In this document: piece after piece, positions 23,901 through 34,544 of the stretch
Numbering within the stretch: the first letter of the stretch is position 1
Layout: every line of letters starts with the position of its first letter
From: Paratrimastix pyriformis
Lineage: Eukaryota; Preaxostyla; Paratrimastigidae
Direction of reading: 5' to 3'
Length of the DNA stretch: 45,049 nt
Assembly: GCA_027972325.1 (NCBI GenBank)
Contig: JAPMOS010000232.1
Location: 1-45,049 of the forward strand
Position numbers and translations under genes: made by a program
Notes under the pieces: model-generated
Seen by the model: only the letters and a program-made list of their open reading frames with translations
Database searches by the model: none
What the model was told of the DNA's origin: nothing

Positions 23901-24250
23901 TTGAGGTTGGATGTGCGCGCCTTCATGCCCCCATCGGGCCTGCTGTCGTCGAACATCTTCACGTCCCACTGCAGCCAAACCGCCTGCAAGCGGGCGGGAA
24001 GGGCCGTCATCGGCATGAGCAAGCTGGGCGGGCGGGCGGGCGGGCGGGCGGGGCGGACCTGGAAGACTCGGACCACCTCGACCGAGACGAACAGCGACAT
24101 GGGGATGAGCATCGAGAGGAGCACGAAGAAGACGAGGAAGTTCCAGAACCACTCCCACCACTGAGTAGTCGACGTCTCCAGGTACCAGTGTCCCCCGGCC
24201 GCGTCGTTCTATGGAAGAGGGCAAAAAGGATGGTGTCAGCAGGTGCTAGC

Positions 24251-24293
<43 letters not shown>

Positions 24294-26199
24294 GGAGGAG
24301 GAGGAGGAGGAGGAGGGCGGGTGGAGGGCGGGTGGAGAGGTGAAAGGGGCCACCAAGAAACCGACATTGTACCAGATGGAAAGGAAGGAGCAGGCCACAA
24401 CTAGGAGGAGGTTGAAGACGAAGATCCCCACGACGAGCACGTTCAGGCGCCGCTCCAGGCGGGAGAACTTGGATTGGGCCCCTCGGGAGTTCAGTTGGAT
24501 CTGAGGGGCCACCGATAGTCAGCCGGTGAGTAGCAGGGTGTGAGGGGGTGGAGGATGACGGACAGGGGGGCAGGGGCAGGGGGGCAGGGAGCATGGGGGC
24601 ATGGGGGCAGGGAGGGTCCGACTTTTGTTTCCTTCCCGGCGAAAACAACCACTCCGTAAACCCAGTCCGTGTTCATCAGCTTGGAGCCCTGCGCGAATGG
24701 GCGAGCGGGTGGGTGTATTGGCGGGCGGAGGCATGAGCGGGTTAGGTGGGCATGAGCGGGTGGGCGCATGAGCGGCTCGGGACGCCGGCTGGGATGCCGG
24801 CTCAGGATGCCGGCACGGGACGAAGGCAATCGTGCGATCGAGGTGAGGGGGACAATGCAGCGAGCAAGCGCGAGGCACAGGGGGAGACCTTCACCAAGAG
24901 CTGGGCGAGGTGCAGGGGATAGTCGCCCTCGGGGATGCCCAGGGAGGCCTCGGGCTCCAGGAGGAGCCGGCCCACGAACTGCGCGTCCACGCCGGCACGA
25001 GCAAAGGTTAGTGAGGGAGATCCTCGTGTCGTTATCGAGACAACGAAGGCTAGGTCCCGGGTGGGGGGGCGGGGAAATGCGGAGCGAGGGGGATGCGGAG
25101 CGAGGGGGATGCGGAGCGAGGGGGATGCGGAGCGAGGGGGATGCGGAGCGAGGGGGATGCGGAGCGAGGGGGATGCGGAGCGAGGGGGATGCGGAGCGAG
25201 GGGGATGCGGAGCGAGCGGGATGCGGAGCGAGCGGGATGCGGAGCGAGCGGGATGCGGAGCGAGCGGGATGCGGAGCGAGCGGGATGCGGAGCGAGGGCG
25301 AGGGCGAGGGCGAGGGGATGCGGGGCAGAGGGCAAGCGAGCGAGAAGGACATCGTAAAGGTTGCTGTTGGGCATCTGGCAGGCGACGCGGCCTCGGATGC
25401 TGGCCAGCTGGGAAGGCGTCAGCCGCGCAAAGCCGGCCGTGGCGGAGAGGCACCGTTTCACCTTCAGCGAGGTCTCCCTATGAGAGGCCAAGAAGAAAGA
25501 GCCATGGAGCGAGTGCCGATGATCCAGGGCGGGGATCTGGCGATGGCGCCCCTCGGTTTCGGACCCGTCCAGGTTGGCGGTCTGCACGTAGCACATTCCC
25601 TCGGCCCTGGAGGCCTGCGTCTCATCAGGGCGCCCAGAGCCCGAGGGGCACCCGATCTCCGTCTTGGCGGCCAGAAGCACGAGGTCGGCCGGGAACTCCT
25701 CGTTCGCCGAAACCTTCACCAGATCTCCTGGGAGCAGGTCCTGGGCCATCATCGTCTTGAAGACCCCGTCCCTCAGAAGCTGTACCTTCATTGTATTCGT
25801 GAAGACATCCATCTTGTGTCGCATCTGCAGGAGTGGGGGTGGGTGGGTCAGTGGGTCGTGGACGTGGGATTCCCGACAGACGTAGTCTTCATAGCCTTCT
25901 TTGATGGCACTGATGCCCAAGATAAAAATCACCGGAAAAATTGATGTGATAGGGACCACCACACTCATGCCGGGGAGGCAATTGATGATCATGACCAAGA
26001 GAAAGTAGAAGTTTGACATTCGTCGGAATTGCTCAAAAAGATTTTTGGGTATGAAAGTGAGAGGAGTATACTTGGTGGTCCGGACGACATTGTTGGCGTA
26101 CCGGAAGGGGCGATTCCGAGGGATGTCGTTTACAAAGACAAGCCGCTGCTGCCGTTTGTGAGCTTTCTCAATTTCCGAGGCAAGAACATTGGGGCTCAT
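17948..26199 (-). CDS. P4-type ATPase, phospholipid flippase catalytic subunit
   Basis: A full P4-ATPase is spread over 8.25 kb and more than 20 exons. The N-terminus (ATG at 26199) has [22 protein letters not shown] and [20 protein letters not shown]. Next come [16 protein letters not shown] and NLDGETSLK (actuator loop), [11 protein letters not shown] (TM4, where most family members have PISL), and [15 protein letters not shown] (phosphorylated Asp, 23354-23366). MYTKGADS is at about 22237-22257, GLRTLVV and [12 protein letters not shown] follow, then [12 protein letters not shown] (about 21581-21600) and [13 protein letters not shown] (about 19596-19620). The C-terminal membrane half includes [20 protein letters not shown] and [17 protein letters not shown]. 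It ends [11 protein letters not shown] at a TGA at 17948-17950. P4-ATPases move phospholipids to the cytosolic leaflet, usually with a CDC50 partner. The P-domain stretch 20140-21370 is not fully resolved. Confidence 0.94.
18361..19018. repeat. Poly-G runs in flippase introns
   Basis: G homopolymers occur at about 18361-18377, 18560-18582, 18759-18769 and 18997-19018. Each lies in a separate intron of the minus-strand flippase gene, so the transcript carries poly-C near its 3' splice sites. The genomic plus strand could form G-quadruplexes. Confidence 0.85.
20026..20150. repeat. CCCTCC-rich low-complexity tract in a flippase intron
   Basis: About 125 bp of C/T with CCCCTCCC units on the plus strand, G/A on the coding strand. 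It is the one large flippase intron tract whose sense strand is purine-rich. Confidence 0.8.
21121..21170. repeat. 8-bp GGAGGCAT array in the flippase gene
   Basis: About six tandem copies of ATGGAGGC or its rotations. It lies in the part of the gene whose exon map is unclear. Confidence 0.9.
21428..21518. repeat. 17-bp CGACGTGGATCCCTCCA array in a flippase intron
   Basis: About five copies, each with a GGATCC site. It begins just after the exon ending GYASKLLTE on the coding strand. Confidence 0.9.
22516..22676. repeat. 18-bp array followed by (GGGA)n in a flippase intron
   Basis: Four copies of CCCACAGGTGGGTGGGTG are followed by about 75 bp of GGGA/GGGAGGA. They lie in the intron after the exon ending IDQLGMTLG on the coding strand. 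Confidence 0.9.
23385..23884 (-). repeat. 500-nt flippase intron made of dispersed repeat family A
   Basis: The exon ending NEELGM and the exon starting [11 protein letters not shown] are adjacent in all P4-ATPases, so 23385-23884 is an intron (donor GTCTGT). It holds module A2 inverted (about 23541-23670), module A1 forward (about 23680-23820) and two (GT)n stretches. The TAG acceptor directly follows a CA run on the coding strand. The intron either gained the element or was created by it. Confidence 0.85.
24245..24320. repeat. (GAT)n(GAG)n trinucleotide repeat in a flippase intron
   Basis: About 14 GAT units and then about seven GAG units. The host intron joins the exon ending SIWYN to [13 protein letters not shown] on the coding strand. 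Confidence 0.9.
25077..25318. repeat. 16-bp ATGCGGAGCGAGGGGG array in a flippase intron
   Basis: About fourteen copies. The first about eight units end in GGGGG and later ones in GAGCG, so the array has two sub-blocks spread by separate expansions. On the coding strand the units are C-rich. Confidence 0.95.
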
Positions 26200-26993
26200 C
26201 GGCCAAAGCAGGTGGACACGAGTACTGGAGCAAAGTCCTCAAACTGAACCTGTAGTGGCTTAGCCAATAGGACCGTAACGGAGATACCGATGGAATGGCA
26301 AAGACGCGAGCCTTATTCGTGGTCGTAGCTCGCGCTCCGTTCGGCAGTTTCAAAAAAAAAATGGTCTCTGCATGAAGTGCTGGTATTTTCGGGAAAAAAA
26401 GCCAGCCTCCATGAAGTAATCTTTTTCAAGAATATTCCGTTTGAAGAAGTACCTGTCTTCTCCATGGAAAGTAGCACTTTCATGGCCTCTGGCTGCACTA
26501 CTTTGGGGAAATGCTCTATCAACTCCAGTTTCCGTCGCTGTCCTCGTTCTTCCCACAGAATATCTCCACAAAACGGTGGATGTGACATGTTCCCGCATCA
26601 TCGGTCGGGGGGGAAACGTGCTGGCCCCGACCAGCATTTCTCGCTTGAAAGGGTGAGGGAAAATTGAGAAGAAAAATCCATGTGTGGTCGTCGCACTCGG
26701 TTCTTCGTCGCGCTCGGTTCTTCGTCGCGCTCGGTACTTCGTCGCACTCGGGTCTTCGTCGCACTCGGTTCCGCCCACGACATCACCGGTTCCTCAAATT
26801 TCCCACTCCTCCTGAGTGGTTGGATTCGGAACACGAGACTCTGGAATCATCCTCCAGTGCCCAACTTTTCGACAACCAAGCTCTTTTTTCGGGGATTCTG
26901 CGGGCGGTGTCACAACAACACCGAGAACAGCCTTCTGCGGCGGCGGACCTAACACAAATCGGTCACACCGGCTCGCCTCGAAAGCTGAATCGG
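26200..26993. promoter_or_regulatory. Divergent spacer between flippase and SLC12A9-like genes
   Basis: 794 bp separate two start codons pointing apart, so it should hold both promoters. It is richer in A/T than the flanking exons, with A-runs near 26350 and 26395. At 26689-26772 it carries about five copies of a 17-bp unit, CTTCGTCGCRCTCGGTT. No TATA-like or other defined element can be assigned. Confidence 0.5.
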
Positions 26994-29900
26994 ATGGCAG
27001 ATCTCAGAGAAGAGAGCTCGCCTCTTCTCTCTCCAACCCTTCCATCGTCGACCCACGGCCCAGCCGAGAAGCGCAGAAAATTTGGCTTCTGCACAAATAT
27101 GTTCGGAAAGAGCTCCGGGAAACTGGGCGTCCTCAGCGGAGTTTTTATTTTGGTTTTCGAAAAGCTGATCAATGTGGCATTTTGGGAACGTTTTGCCTTC
27201 TGTCTCGGGGAAGCGGTCTCTTCGCTGCTTTTCCCAACCCCCCCGTCGCTGATGTGTGCCACTTTTTCAGGGATTGCTCCAGACTTTATCGGCGGTCGCA
27301 ATCGCTTCTGCGGCCGTTATTTTGACGACCGTGAATCTGGGCGCAATCGTGAGTAACGGTGAGGTCTCCCTCATTTTCACCCTCCCGGCATCAGCCTTTC
27401 TTTCGCCGCTGCGGCACTTAGGTGCGTATTGGGGGCGTTTACTACGTGATTTCTCGAACTCTGGGTGTCGAGCTCGGCGGAGCACTGGGAGTTTTGATTT
27501 TCTTTGCTCTGATCTTTGGGTCCGCCCTGAACATTCTCGGTGTTTTCGGTCTGCGGCATTTCATCTCGCTCCTTCAGTGGCGCTTTTTTTCTGTCGGCAG
27601 CCTTGTTCAAGACGTACATTCCTGCTGTGGCCGCCTGGTCATGGTGGCCATCGACGGGCATCTCCACGGCCATCACGGCGCTGTGCCTATTCATCGTTCT
27701 GGGCGGCGCGTCCATCTTCGCCAAGGCAACCAACTTGATCTTTGTCACGATCATCGGCGCCTTGTTGTGCATCTGGGGTCCGTGTCCCGGCGGCTGGGTT
27801 CCCGAGAGCGCTGACTGAGACCCTTTCCCCTCCCCTCCACCCCATAGGCATGCTCGCCTTCCAGGGGCCACGCCCCGATGTGGGCTTTGTCTCCTGGTCG
27901 TGGGACACGTTTCGGGATAATCTTTGGGCCCACTACGACTCGAAGACCGACTACCTTTTCGTGTTCGGCATCATGCTTCCTGCATTCACGAACATCCTCG
28001 GCGGCCTGAACATGAGCGGCGACTTGAAAAACCCCTCCCGCGATATTCCTCGGGGTCTGTGTCCTTGGCTCGCCATTTCTTTGCTAGCCCTCGCATCCCC
28101 GCGACACCCGCAGGCACGCTGTGGGCCATCTATTCGATCGTTGGAGTGTACGTGATGACCATCGTCCTGTTGGCTGCCACGACCCCGTCGGATGTGCTCA
28201 CCCACGGCTACTTTGTGCTGGCCGACCTGACCTTCCCCTACGTGGTTCTGGTGGGCATTGGCATTGCCTCCCTTGCCGGTCCGTCCCGTGTCCCTGCCCC
28301 GCAGTCTGACACCGCTAGGGACCGCACTGCACCGCCCCTGGCACCGCACCGCCCCTGGCACCGCACCGCACCGCCCCTAGCACAGCACTGCCCCTAGCAC
28401 CGCCCCTGGCACCGCACCGCCCCTCGCACCGCCCCTAGCACCGCACCGCACCGCACCGCACCACACCGCACCGCACCGCACCGCACCGCACCACGGATCC
28501 TCCTCCTCGCTCCGTCTTCTTTGCTGACATCGGCTTTTGCCGTGGCGGATTGGCTGCTTCGGGGGGTGGGTCTGGCTGGCCTTGGGGCGCGCCAGGGGGC
28601 TTGAGCAACATGATTACGGCATCTCGGATCCTCGTCAGTGTCTCCAAGGACCGACTCTTCCCTCTGATGGGCTGGATCGCCCCGCGCCCCCGAACGAAGG
28701 CGACGCCCCTGCAGGTGCATTCCCTGCCGGGATCCTTTTCTCCCTCACTGGCACCATCCCCGCCGACGTCTCCCGCCTCCCCCGCCTTCTCACCGGCCCC
28801 CATGAATCTGGGGACTACCGAGAGTAGCCATCGAGTCGAGCCTGACGCCGAGGACCTCTACGAACCCGACGCTGCCGGCGGGCTCACCCCTCCGGCCCCC
28901 GTCAAGCTTGGCGAGGGCAACGACTACAACCCGCCCCTCTGGATCTCGGTCCTCCTGACGGCGGCCGTGATCGAGGTGCTCATCGTCATCGGCAATGTCG
29001 ACGTGGTGGCTCAGTTCAACGGTCCGTCAGCTCGCCGCTCCCCTCACCGCTGTTCGGTGGCGTGTGTGGACGTGTCTGCGGCGACCTCAACATCATTCGC
29101 CTGCACCTTCTGCGCCCCTCCCCAACTCGCACCACAATGGCCACAGGTATGCTGAATATGCAAACATATCTCCTCGTGAACTACAGCGCCCTGGTCCACT
29201 TCCTCATCGGGTCTGTCCGCACCATCGATGCCCTGTGGGTGACGAACCTGGATGCGGCGAGTCGGCCGTTTGCTAACGGGTTCGCGGGTGTGACGGGTTT
29301 TCGGGATCGCGTCCCCTGCAGCGCCCCCGGGTGGCGGCCGACGTTCCGGTGGGCCAACAAGACGACCGCCTTCTTGGGCTGCGTGACGACGGCCGCCTCG
29401 ATGATTTTGGTGGACCCCTTCAAAGCGGGCATCTCGCTGCTCATCATGATCGCCATCGTCCTGTATCTCAGCTTCTCCCAACGCGGCAAGGTGCAGAGCT
29501 GGGGTCATGTCTCTCAGAGCTTCGAATTCCATCAGGTCAGCCCTGCTGGCCCTCACCCCCGTCTGCTGTTGTCCATGAAGCCTCTTCCTTCTCCGCTGCC
29601 GCCGTGACGCCTCGGGTCTTTGCTTCCGGACCTTCCCCTTGCGCCCTCCTGCGTGCATGCCTCTTTGCTTCGTGCCTCACCTTCCTTTTTTGCCGTCGTC
29701 ATTGCCGGGTTCCCATGGGCGTCTTTTTCAGGCGCGCGCTCGGCTCCTCTCGCTGGACGAGAGCAAGCGGCACGTCAAGTACTGGCGCCCCAACCTGATG
29801 ATTTTCTGCCCCGGCTCGGCAAGCATGCTCCGGATCGGCTCCAGCGCGGTCTGCCATCATATCCCCGACCCATTGCCCAGGACGATGATCTTCCCACCCG

Positions 29901-31888
29901 CAGCTTCAGCCAAAGGAAGTCGCTCGCCGGGACCCGTTCCGCCAGACGCTGGCCCTGTGCAACGACCTGAAGAAAGGTCCCCGCTCGATTCCACATTGGG
30001 GCCCAATCTCATCCGTCGTCTCTCTCGCCGACAGGGGGCCTGCTCGTGCTGGCTCATGTGGTGGTCGCCCCCAATGTGGGCAAGGAGGGCTTCGGGGCAC
30101 CGCTCTTCGTGCGGATCAAGCGGGCTCAGACGGCCCTCACACATGCCATCTCCCGCTTCCGCCTGAAGGTCGGTCGGCCTCCCCCAAGGGCACATCAGCC
30201 ATTTTGACGGGTACTTCTGCTCTTCTCGCCAGGCTTTCCCCAGCGTAGTGGCTGCGCCCGATTTCCGGATGGGCGTCCAGAGTCTGGTCCTTGGCCAGGG
30301 CATCGGCGCCGTCATGGTCTCCGCGCCCTCCCGCGCTTCCGCTCCCGCTTGATACTGACCTCTTCTTCTCGTCTTCTGCCCGTCAGCGTCCCAACACCTG
30401 CGTTCTTCGGTACTACGATATGGCACTGCACCCGCAGCGCGGCGCCACTGCAGCTGCCGCAGCCTCAGCCACCGACACCAGCCCGTCCATGAGCGTGCTG
30501 TCCGGCTCCAACCCCGTGCCGGGTGCCGAGGCAAGCGAACCCCTCCCGCCCAGTCTCGTGCCCGATTTGCCGGCTTCCTTTGTGGGCAGCCCACACCCCG
30601 ACCTCCTCGGGGAAAGCTACGCTTCTTCGGCCTCTGTCGCAGCCACGATGTCTCCCGCCACGGCCACCGCACCCGTGGATCTCCTCCATTCCGCCATCTC
30701 TACCCCTGCCGCCTCGACTGTCATGCCCCGTCCCGCGACGTCGACTCCCCCAACCCCGACCGGTCTGCCCCCTGCGTCCCCCTCGATCGTCCGTCCTCCT
30801 TCACGCACGATCCGGTTAGAGAGCTTCTTCTCGGGTCCCCTCCGCGTGACCCAGCCCGTCCCCAGCCGTCCGTCCCGCCTGGCCGCCAGCACATATGTTG
30901 GCGCGCTGAGGGATATCTGTCTCGCGGGCAATGCCCTCCTGATGACGCGCCACTTTGAGCAGCTCAACGCGCCCCAGCAGGCTCCCTCGATCTTCGGGCG
31001 GCTGCGGCGCTGCTTCGGGCGGCGCTCGGCGACACGCTCCCGTTCGGACAGCATGGCCGGGGCCTTGCCGCCCCTGGGAGCAGTCGACGAAGCCGAGGCA
31101 CCGCTTTACATTGACGTCTGGGTGAACAGAAGTCTGCTTTCCTGCTCCCCCTCCCCGGTTCGCCGTTTGTCACGCCCCCTGCTCTCATAGTCAACGCCCA
31201 CCCACTGGGGAGCCCCGATAATAATTCCCACTCCGGAGGAGCCGGAGCCTCCGAAGAGCCGGCCCTCGACCCCACCTCGACGATGGCCCTTCTCCTTGGC
31301 CACATCTTGCAACGGAACCCACGCTTCTCGCACCTGCGGCTCCGGGCCATGGTTGCCGTGCGCAACCCCGAAGGTCCGTTCGCCAGACGCAGGGCCGTCG
31401 GCCGGCCTCATTTTCCCCTCTCCCACCTTCTATCTGATGTGCGGCCAGACCAAGAGCGCGAGACCGCCCAGTTGAGGCGGTTGCTGCATTCGCTTCGGCT
31501 GAACGCGATCCCACACGTGGTGCCCCTCCGTTTGTCGCCTGCCCATCCATCGGCGGCGAGTCTCTTGGGGGAGCCCTGCGCATCCTGGGGGGCAGTCGAT
31601 GTGCCCCATCTGAACTTCACCATCCGCAGCGCCTCCTCACACACCGCCTTGCTCTTCCTGGCCCTGGACCCGTACGGCAACCCGCTCATGTTCACCGGGG
31701 GTGGGCCGCTCCAGTCTGACATGTTCGCCGCGGGCGCCCTGACCAACCCCACCGGGATGCCCGGTCCGGTGCACGGGCCGGCCAGCAGCGAAGAGGCCTA
31801 CCTCGCCATGGTGGGCGCTCTGACGGACTCCATGCCGGCCACTTTGCTCTTCCACGCCTCCGAGACGGTCGTCACCAAGGATCTGTAG
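26994..31888 (+). CDS. SLC12A9-like cation-chloride cotransporter family membrane protein
   Basis: The ATG at 26994 opens MADLREESSPLLSPT. The first exons are 26994-27215, 27271-27348, 27422-27548, 27601-27777, 27848-28054 and 28114-28278. Core motifs are KLGVLSGVF, GEAGLLQTLS, GGVYYVISRTLGVELGGALG, GGLNMSGDLKNPSRDIPRGT, and SNMITASRILVSVSKDRLFP. The cytosolic part has RPTFRWANKTTAFLG, QSWGHVSQSFEFHQ, HVKYWRPNLMIF, CNDLKKGGLLVLAHVV and RPNTCVLRYYD. The end, MPATLLFHASETVVTKDL, mirrors the recalled end of human SLC12A9 (GPTLLVHGVTPVTCTDL). These matches single out SLC12A9 within the SLC12 family. Its substrate is not well settled, so none is assigned. Most introns start GTC, with one GTGAGT at 27349. 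A Ser/Pro/Thr-rich loop (about 30480-30830) is longer than usual. Confidence 0.9.
28310..28498 (+). repeat. GCACC-type low-complexity array in an SLC12A9-like intron
   Basis: Repeats of CGCACCGCCCCT and CGCAC fill the 317-nt intron 28279-28595 (donor GTCCGT, acceptor GCCAG). It is C-rich on the coding strand. Confidence 0.85.
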
Positions 31889-32567
31889 GGCGGGCCCTTT
31901 CCGCGCGGAGTTTTCCCTCTTTCCCTCTTCCCATCGCATTCCACAAGGCGAGCCGATCTCTCACTCCCTCACTCCCTCACTCCCTCACTCCCTCACTCCC
32001 TCTCCTCCTCTCCTCTCTTGCTGGAAGCGAGCGAGCGGCATTAATAACCTCTTTATTTTTCCTGCCTCCCCCTGGCGCCACCCAGTAATGGTGCCTTCTT
32101 TGAGAGATAAAATTGCGGAAACCCGCCGCCCCTTGTCCGCGTCATTACTTTCAGTTTGGAGGGTCTCTCCTGTCCGTGGGTCGCTCGACCAGAAGCCAAC
32201 AGGTCCCTGCGCGCCTTCAGGTGGTTCGAACCGCGACTGATTTGGTCGTAGCTAAGACGAGCCCACAACCTAAGGGTCGGGTGTCCCACATTTCAGTGGT
32301 TGTAGACACCCACTCCACGAACTGAACCCTTGCTGGTGGACCTGTTGATGTGGTGAATGGTGTTCCATTACTAGAAGCTAGACAACTCGGGGCCCCCTCG
32401 TGCGCCGGCACCAACGGAGTAAAGAAAAAACAAAGAAGGCGGTGGCGTTGATGGCCGCCTGGTCTGGTGGTCCACCATGAACTGCCGAGCTGGGGTGGGG
32501 GACAACCTTCTTAGTGAACTCTTCTCGATTGCGATTTTCTAGTTAGCCTCCGACGAGGCTGCATTAT
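31889..32567. other. Intergenic region with CTCACTCC array and unassigned sequence
   Basis: Between the SLC12A9-like stop and the LINE fragment. Five or six copies of TCACTCCC occur at about 31960-32003. The following 550 bp are less GC-rich and hold no supported gene. GTGGTTCGAACCGCG at about 32220 resembles an RNA polymerase III B box, but no matching A box or tRNA fold was found. Confidence 0.45.
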
Positions 32568-34485
32568 TTCTGGCTGGCTCGCATTGCTGTCGTCGCAGTC
32601 GTTCATCCTGCTCCTTCGCCTCTGCGTGTTGCCCAAGCTGACCTATCTTCTTAGGACCACGGCCTGCTCCCCGGCCCAGAGGGCGGTCTTGGGCCGTTTC
32701 GATGCCTCCCTTCGCCTGCTCGTCAAGGAGAAGCTTGGCCTCCCGCTCCTGCCTGCGGGGCAGCCCCCCTCCTTGTTCGATGACGTGATCTCATTGCCTC
32801 CTTCGGAGGGTGGGCTGGGCCTCCCCCCTCTGTGTGACTCACAGGAGGCCATGCAGGTCGGGGGCCTCATCTCGCTCTTCAACGCCGTCGAGGACCTTTC
32901 ACCTCGGCTGTCGACGCTTCTTGCCGGGATCGCCAAGCTGGACGGACCCAGCTTCGTGGGGGACTCCCTCCGCACCGCTGCCAAGAGTTTCTCGATTCGT
33001 CGGGAGGCTCCGGCCAAACCTTGCGCGGCTCTGCCGCGTTTTGTGGTGCAGATGGGAAGACCCTGCGAGGCCAGGTTCAGCACAGCCTTCTGGCGGCTCG
33101 GAACAAGGCTGCGGCCGCCAAGGCTCTTGCGCGCCTCCCCCCCGGGCCGGCTCGCAACATGAGGCTCTCTTCGGTGAACCCCGCTACCACTGCCCTCCTC
33201 GCCGCCTTTCCCTCGAATCTCCTCAGGCTCTCGGATGCAGACTTCACAGCCCTGGTCATGCGCCTGGCCGGAGCCGCCTGCGCTCCCTCCATCCATGCCA
33301 TCTTCTCGGGCCCCTTCGGACCTGAGAAGTGCCCCGTCTGCAAGAAGGACATCGCCCAGGGCCACGAGCGCCTCTGCAAGTGTGCTCGCAACCTCTACTA
33401 CAAGCGCCACAACAACGTGCGATCCATCCTGGTGTCCCTTCTGCACACCACGCCCGGCTGCATCGTCCGGGCCGAGCAATCCTTGGACTACGGCCCCAAG
33501 CTGGCGCCGTGGGACCCGTCCCGCGCGTGCCCCAAGACGAAGGTGCGCCGCCCCGACATCTCCTTCACCTTCGTCTCCGGAGGGGTGCACTACCTCGACC
33601 TGGTAGTGGCCGAGCCCCTGGCCGTCTCCCACTCCGCCGCCGCCGCCCGAGGGGACGTGCCGAGCCAGGCCGAGGCACAGAAGGAGACCGAGTACAAGGA
33701 ATGGTGCGCGAAGAACCCGGGCAACCTCTGGCCCTTCGGCATCACGGTGGTCGCTCAGCTTGGCCCCAAGGCCGAGAAGTTCTTCCACCTGGTGGGCGAG
33801 GCGCACCACAAGGCCGAGCGGACCTTCAACCGCTCCTTCTGGCTGGCTCGCATTGCCGCCACGCTGGCCCGCTGGGGTGCGGCGCTCGAGGAGACCTGGG
33901 CCCAGGCCGCCACCGCCCACCACAAGAGCACGGGCCTGGCATGCTTCAACGTGGCTCTCGACCAGTACAAGATGGAGAGCGACCCCAACGCCAAGATGGG
34001 CTAAAACGGTGAGTGGGGTAAAATCCTTTCTTTTTGTCCCTTTTCTTGCAATGAATCCTCTTCTTTTCCTTTTGTATCGTCTCCTCTTCCCTCTCTCTTT
34101 CTTTCTTCCCTCACCCCTTTCATCGTTCTTCTCCGGCAATTGCCCCATTGTCCCCGGGCCAACACGTTTTTCCCCCCATTGCTGCCACGCTGGCCCGCTG
34201 GGGTGCGGCGCTCGAGGAGACCTGGGCCCAGGCCGCCACCGCCCACCACAAGAGCACGGGCCTGGCATGCTTCAACGTGATGGAGAGCGACCCCAACGCC
34301 AAGATGGGCTAAAACGGTGAGTGGGGTAAAATCCTTTCTTTTTGTCCCTTTTCTTGAAATGAATCCTCTTCTTTTCCTTTTGTATCGCCTCCTCTTCCCT
34401 CTCTTTCTTCTTTCCCTCACCCCTTTCATCGTTCTTCTCCGGCAATTGCCCCATTGTCCCCGGGCCAACACGTTTTCCCCCCATT
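32568..34485 (+). mobile_element. 5'-truncated LINE with restriction-like endonuclease (R2/CRE-like group)
   Basis: The end of a non-LTR retrotransposon polyprotein. A reverse-transcriptase thumb-like region (LLLRLCVLPKLTYLLRTT, about 32600-32660) is followed by a CCHC zinc motif CPVCKKDIAQGHERLCKC (about 33332-33386) with RHNNVR after it. The endonuclease has RRPDISF, YLDLVVAEP and KETEYKEW, matching the PD..D..K core. The frame shifts once near 33000-33050, and the RT core is missing through 5' truncation, so this copy is dead. The polyprotein stops at 34004. Its last about 150 nt plus 3' UTR (33853-34180) are repeated at 34181-34485. A 21-nt piece of its own 3' part (TTCTGGCTGGCTCGCATTGC) also sits at the truncation point. 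Confidence 0.85.
33853..34485 (+). repeat. Tandem duplication of the LINE 3' end
   Basis: Unit 1 is 33853-34180 and unit 2 is 34181-34485. Both run from ATTGC(C/T)GCCACGCTGGCC through the stop and a pyrimidine-rich 3' UTR to CCCCCCATT. Unit 2 lacks 18 nt of coding sequence (an in-frame loss before ATGGAGAGC) and has a few substitutions. The 3' UTR copies are nearly identical, so the duplication is recent. Confidence 0.92.
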
Positions 34486-34544
34486 ATCACGAGACTGACT
34501 GAGCTGTCAATCCGGAGCGTCCCCCTGGGAATTCCCAATGCCGG

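Noticed and set aside
25050-25352. Repeat proteins ([19 protein letters not shown]) in the flippase region
   Set aside because: Translation of a 16-bp intronic satellite. The flanking exons belong to the flippase.
32205-32245. tRNA-like GGTTCGAACC
   Set aside because: The stem around the T-loop does not pair on either strand, and no anticodon arm or acceptor stem can be drawn.
32643-34268. 541-codon minus-strand ORF over the LINE
   Set aside because: It is a shadow of the plus-strand LINE frame, which carries the zinc and nuclease motifs.
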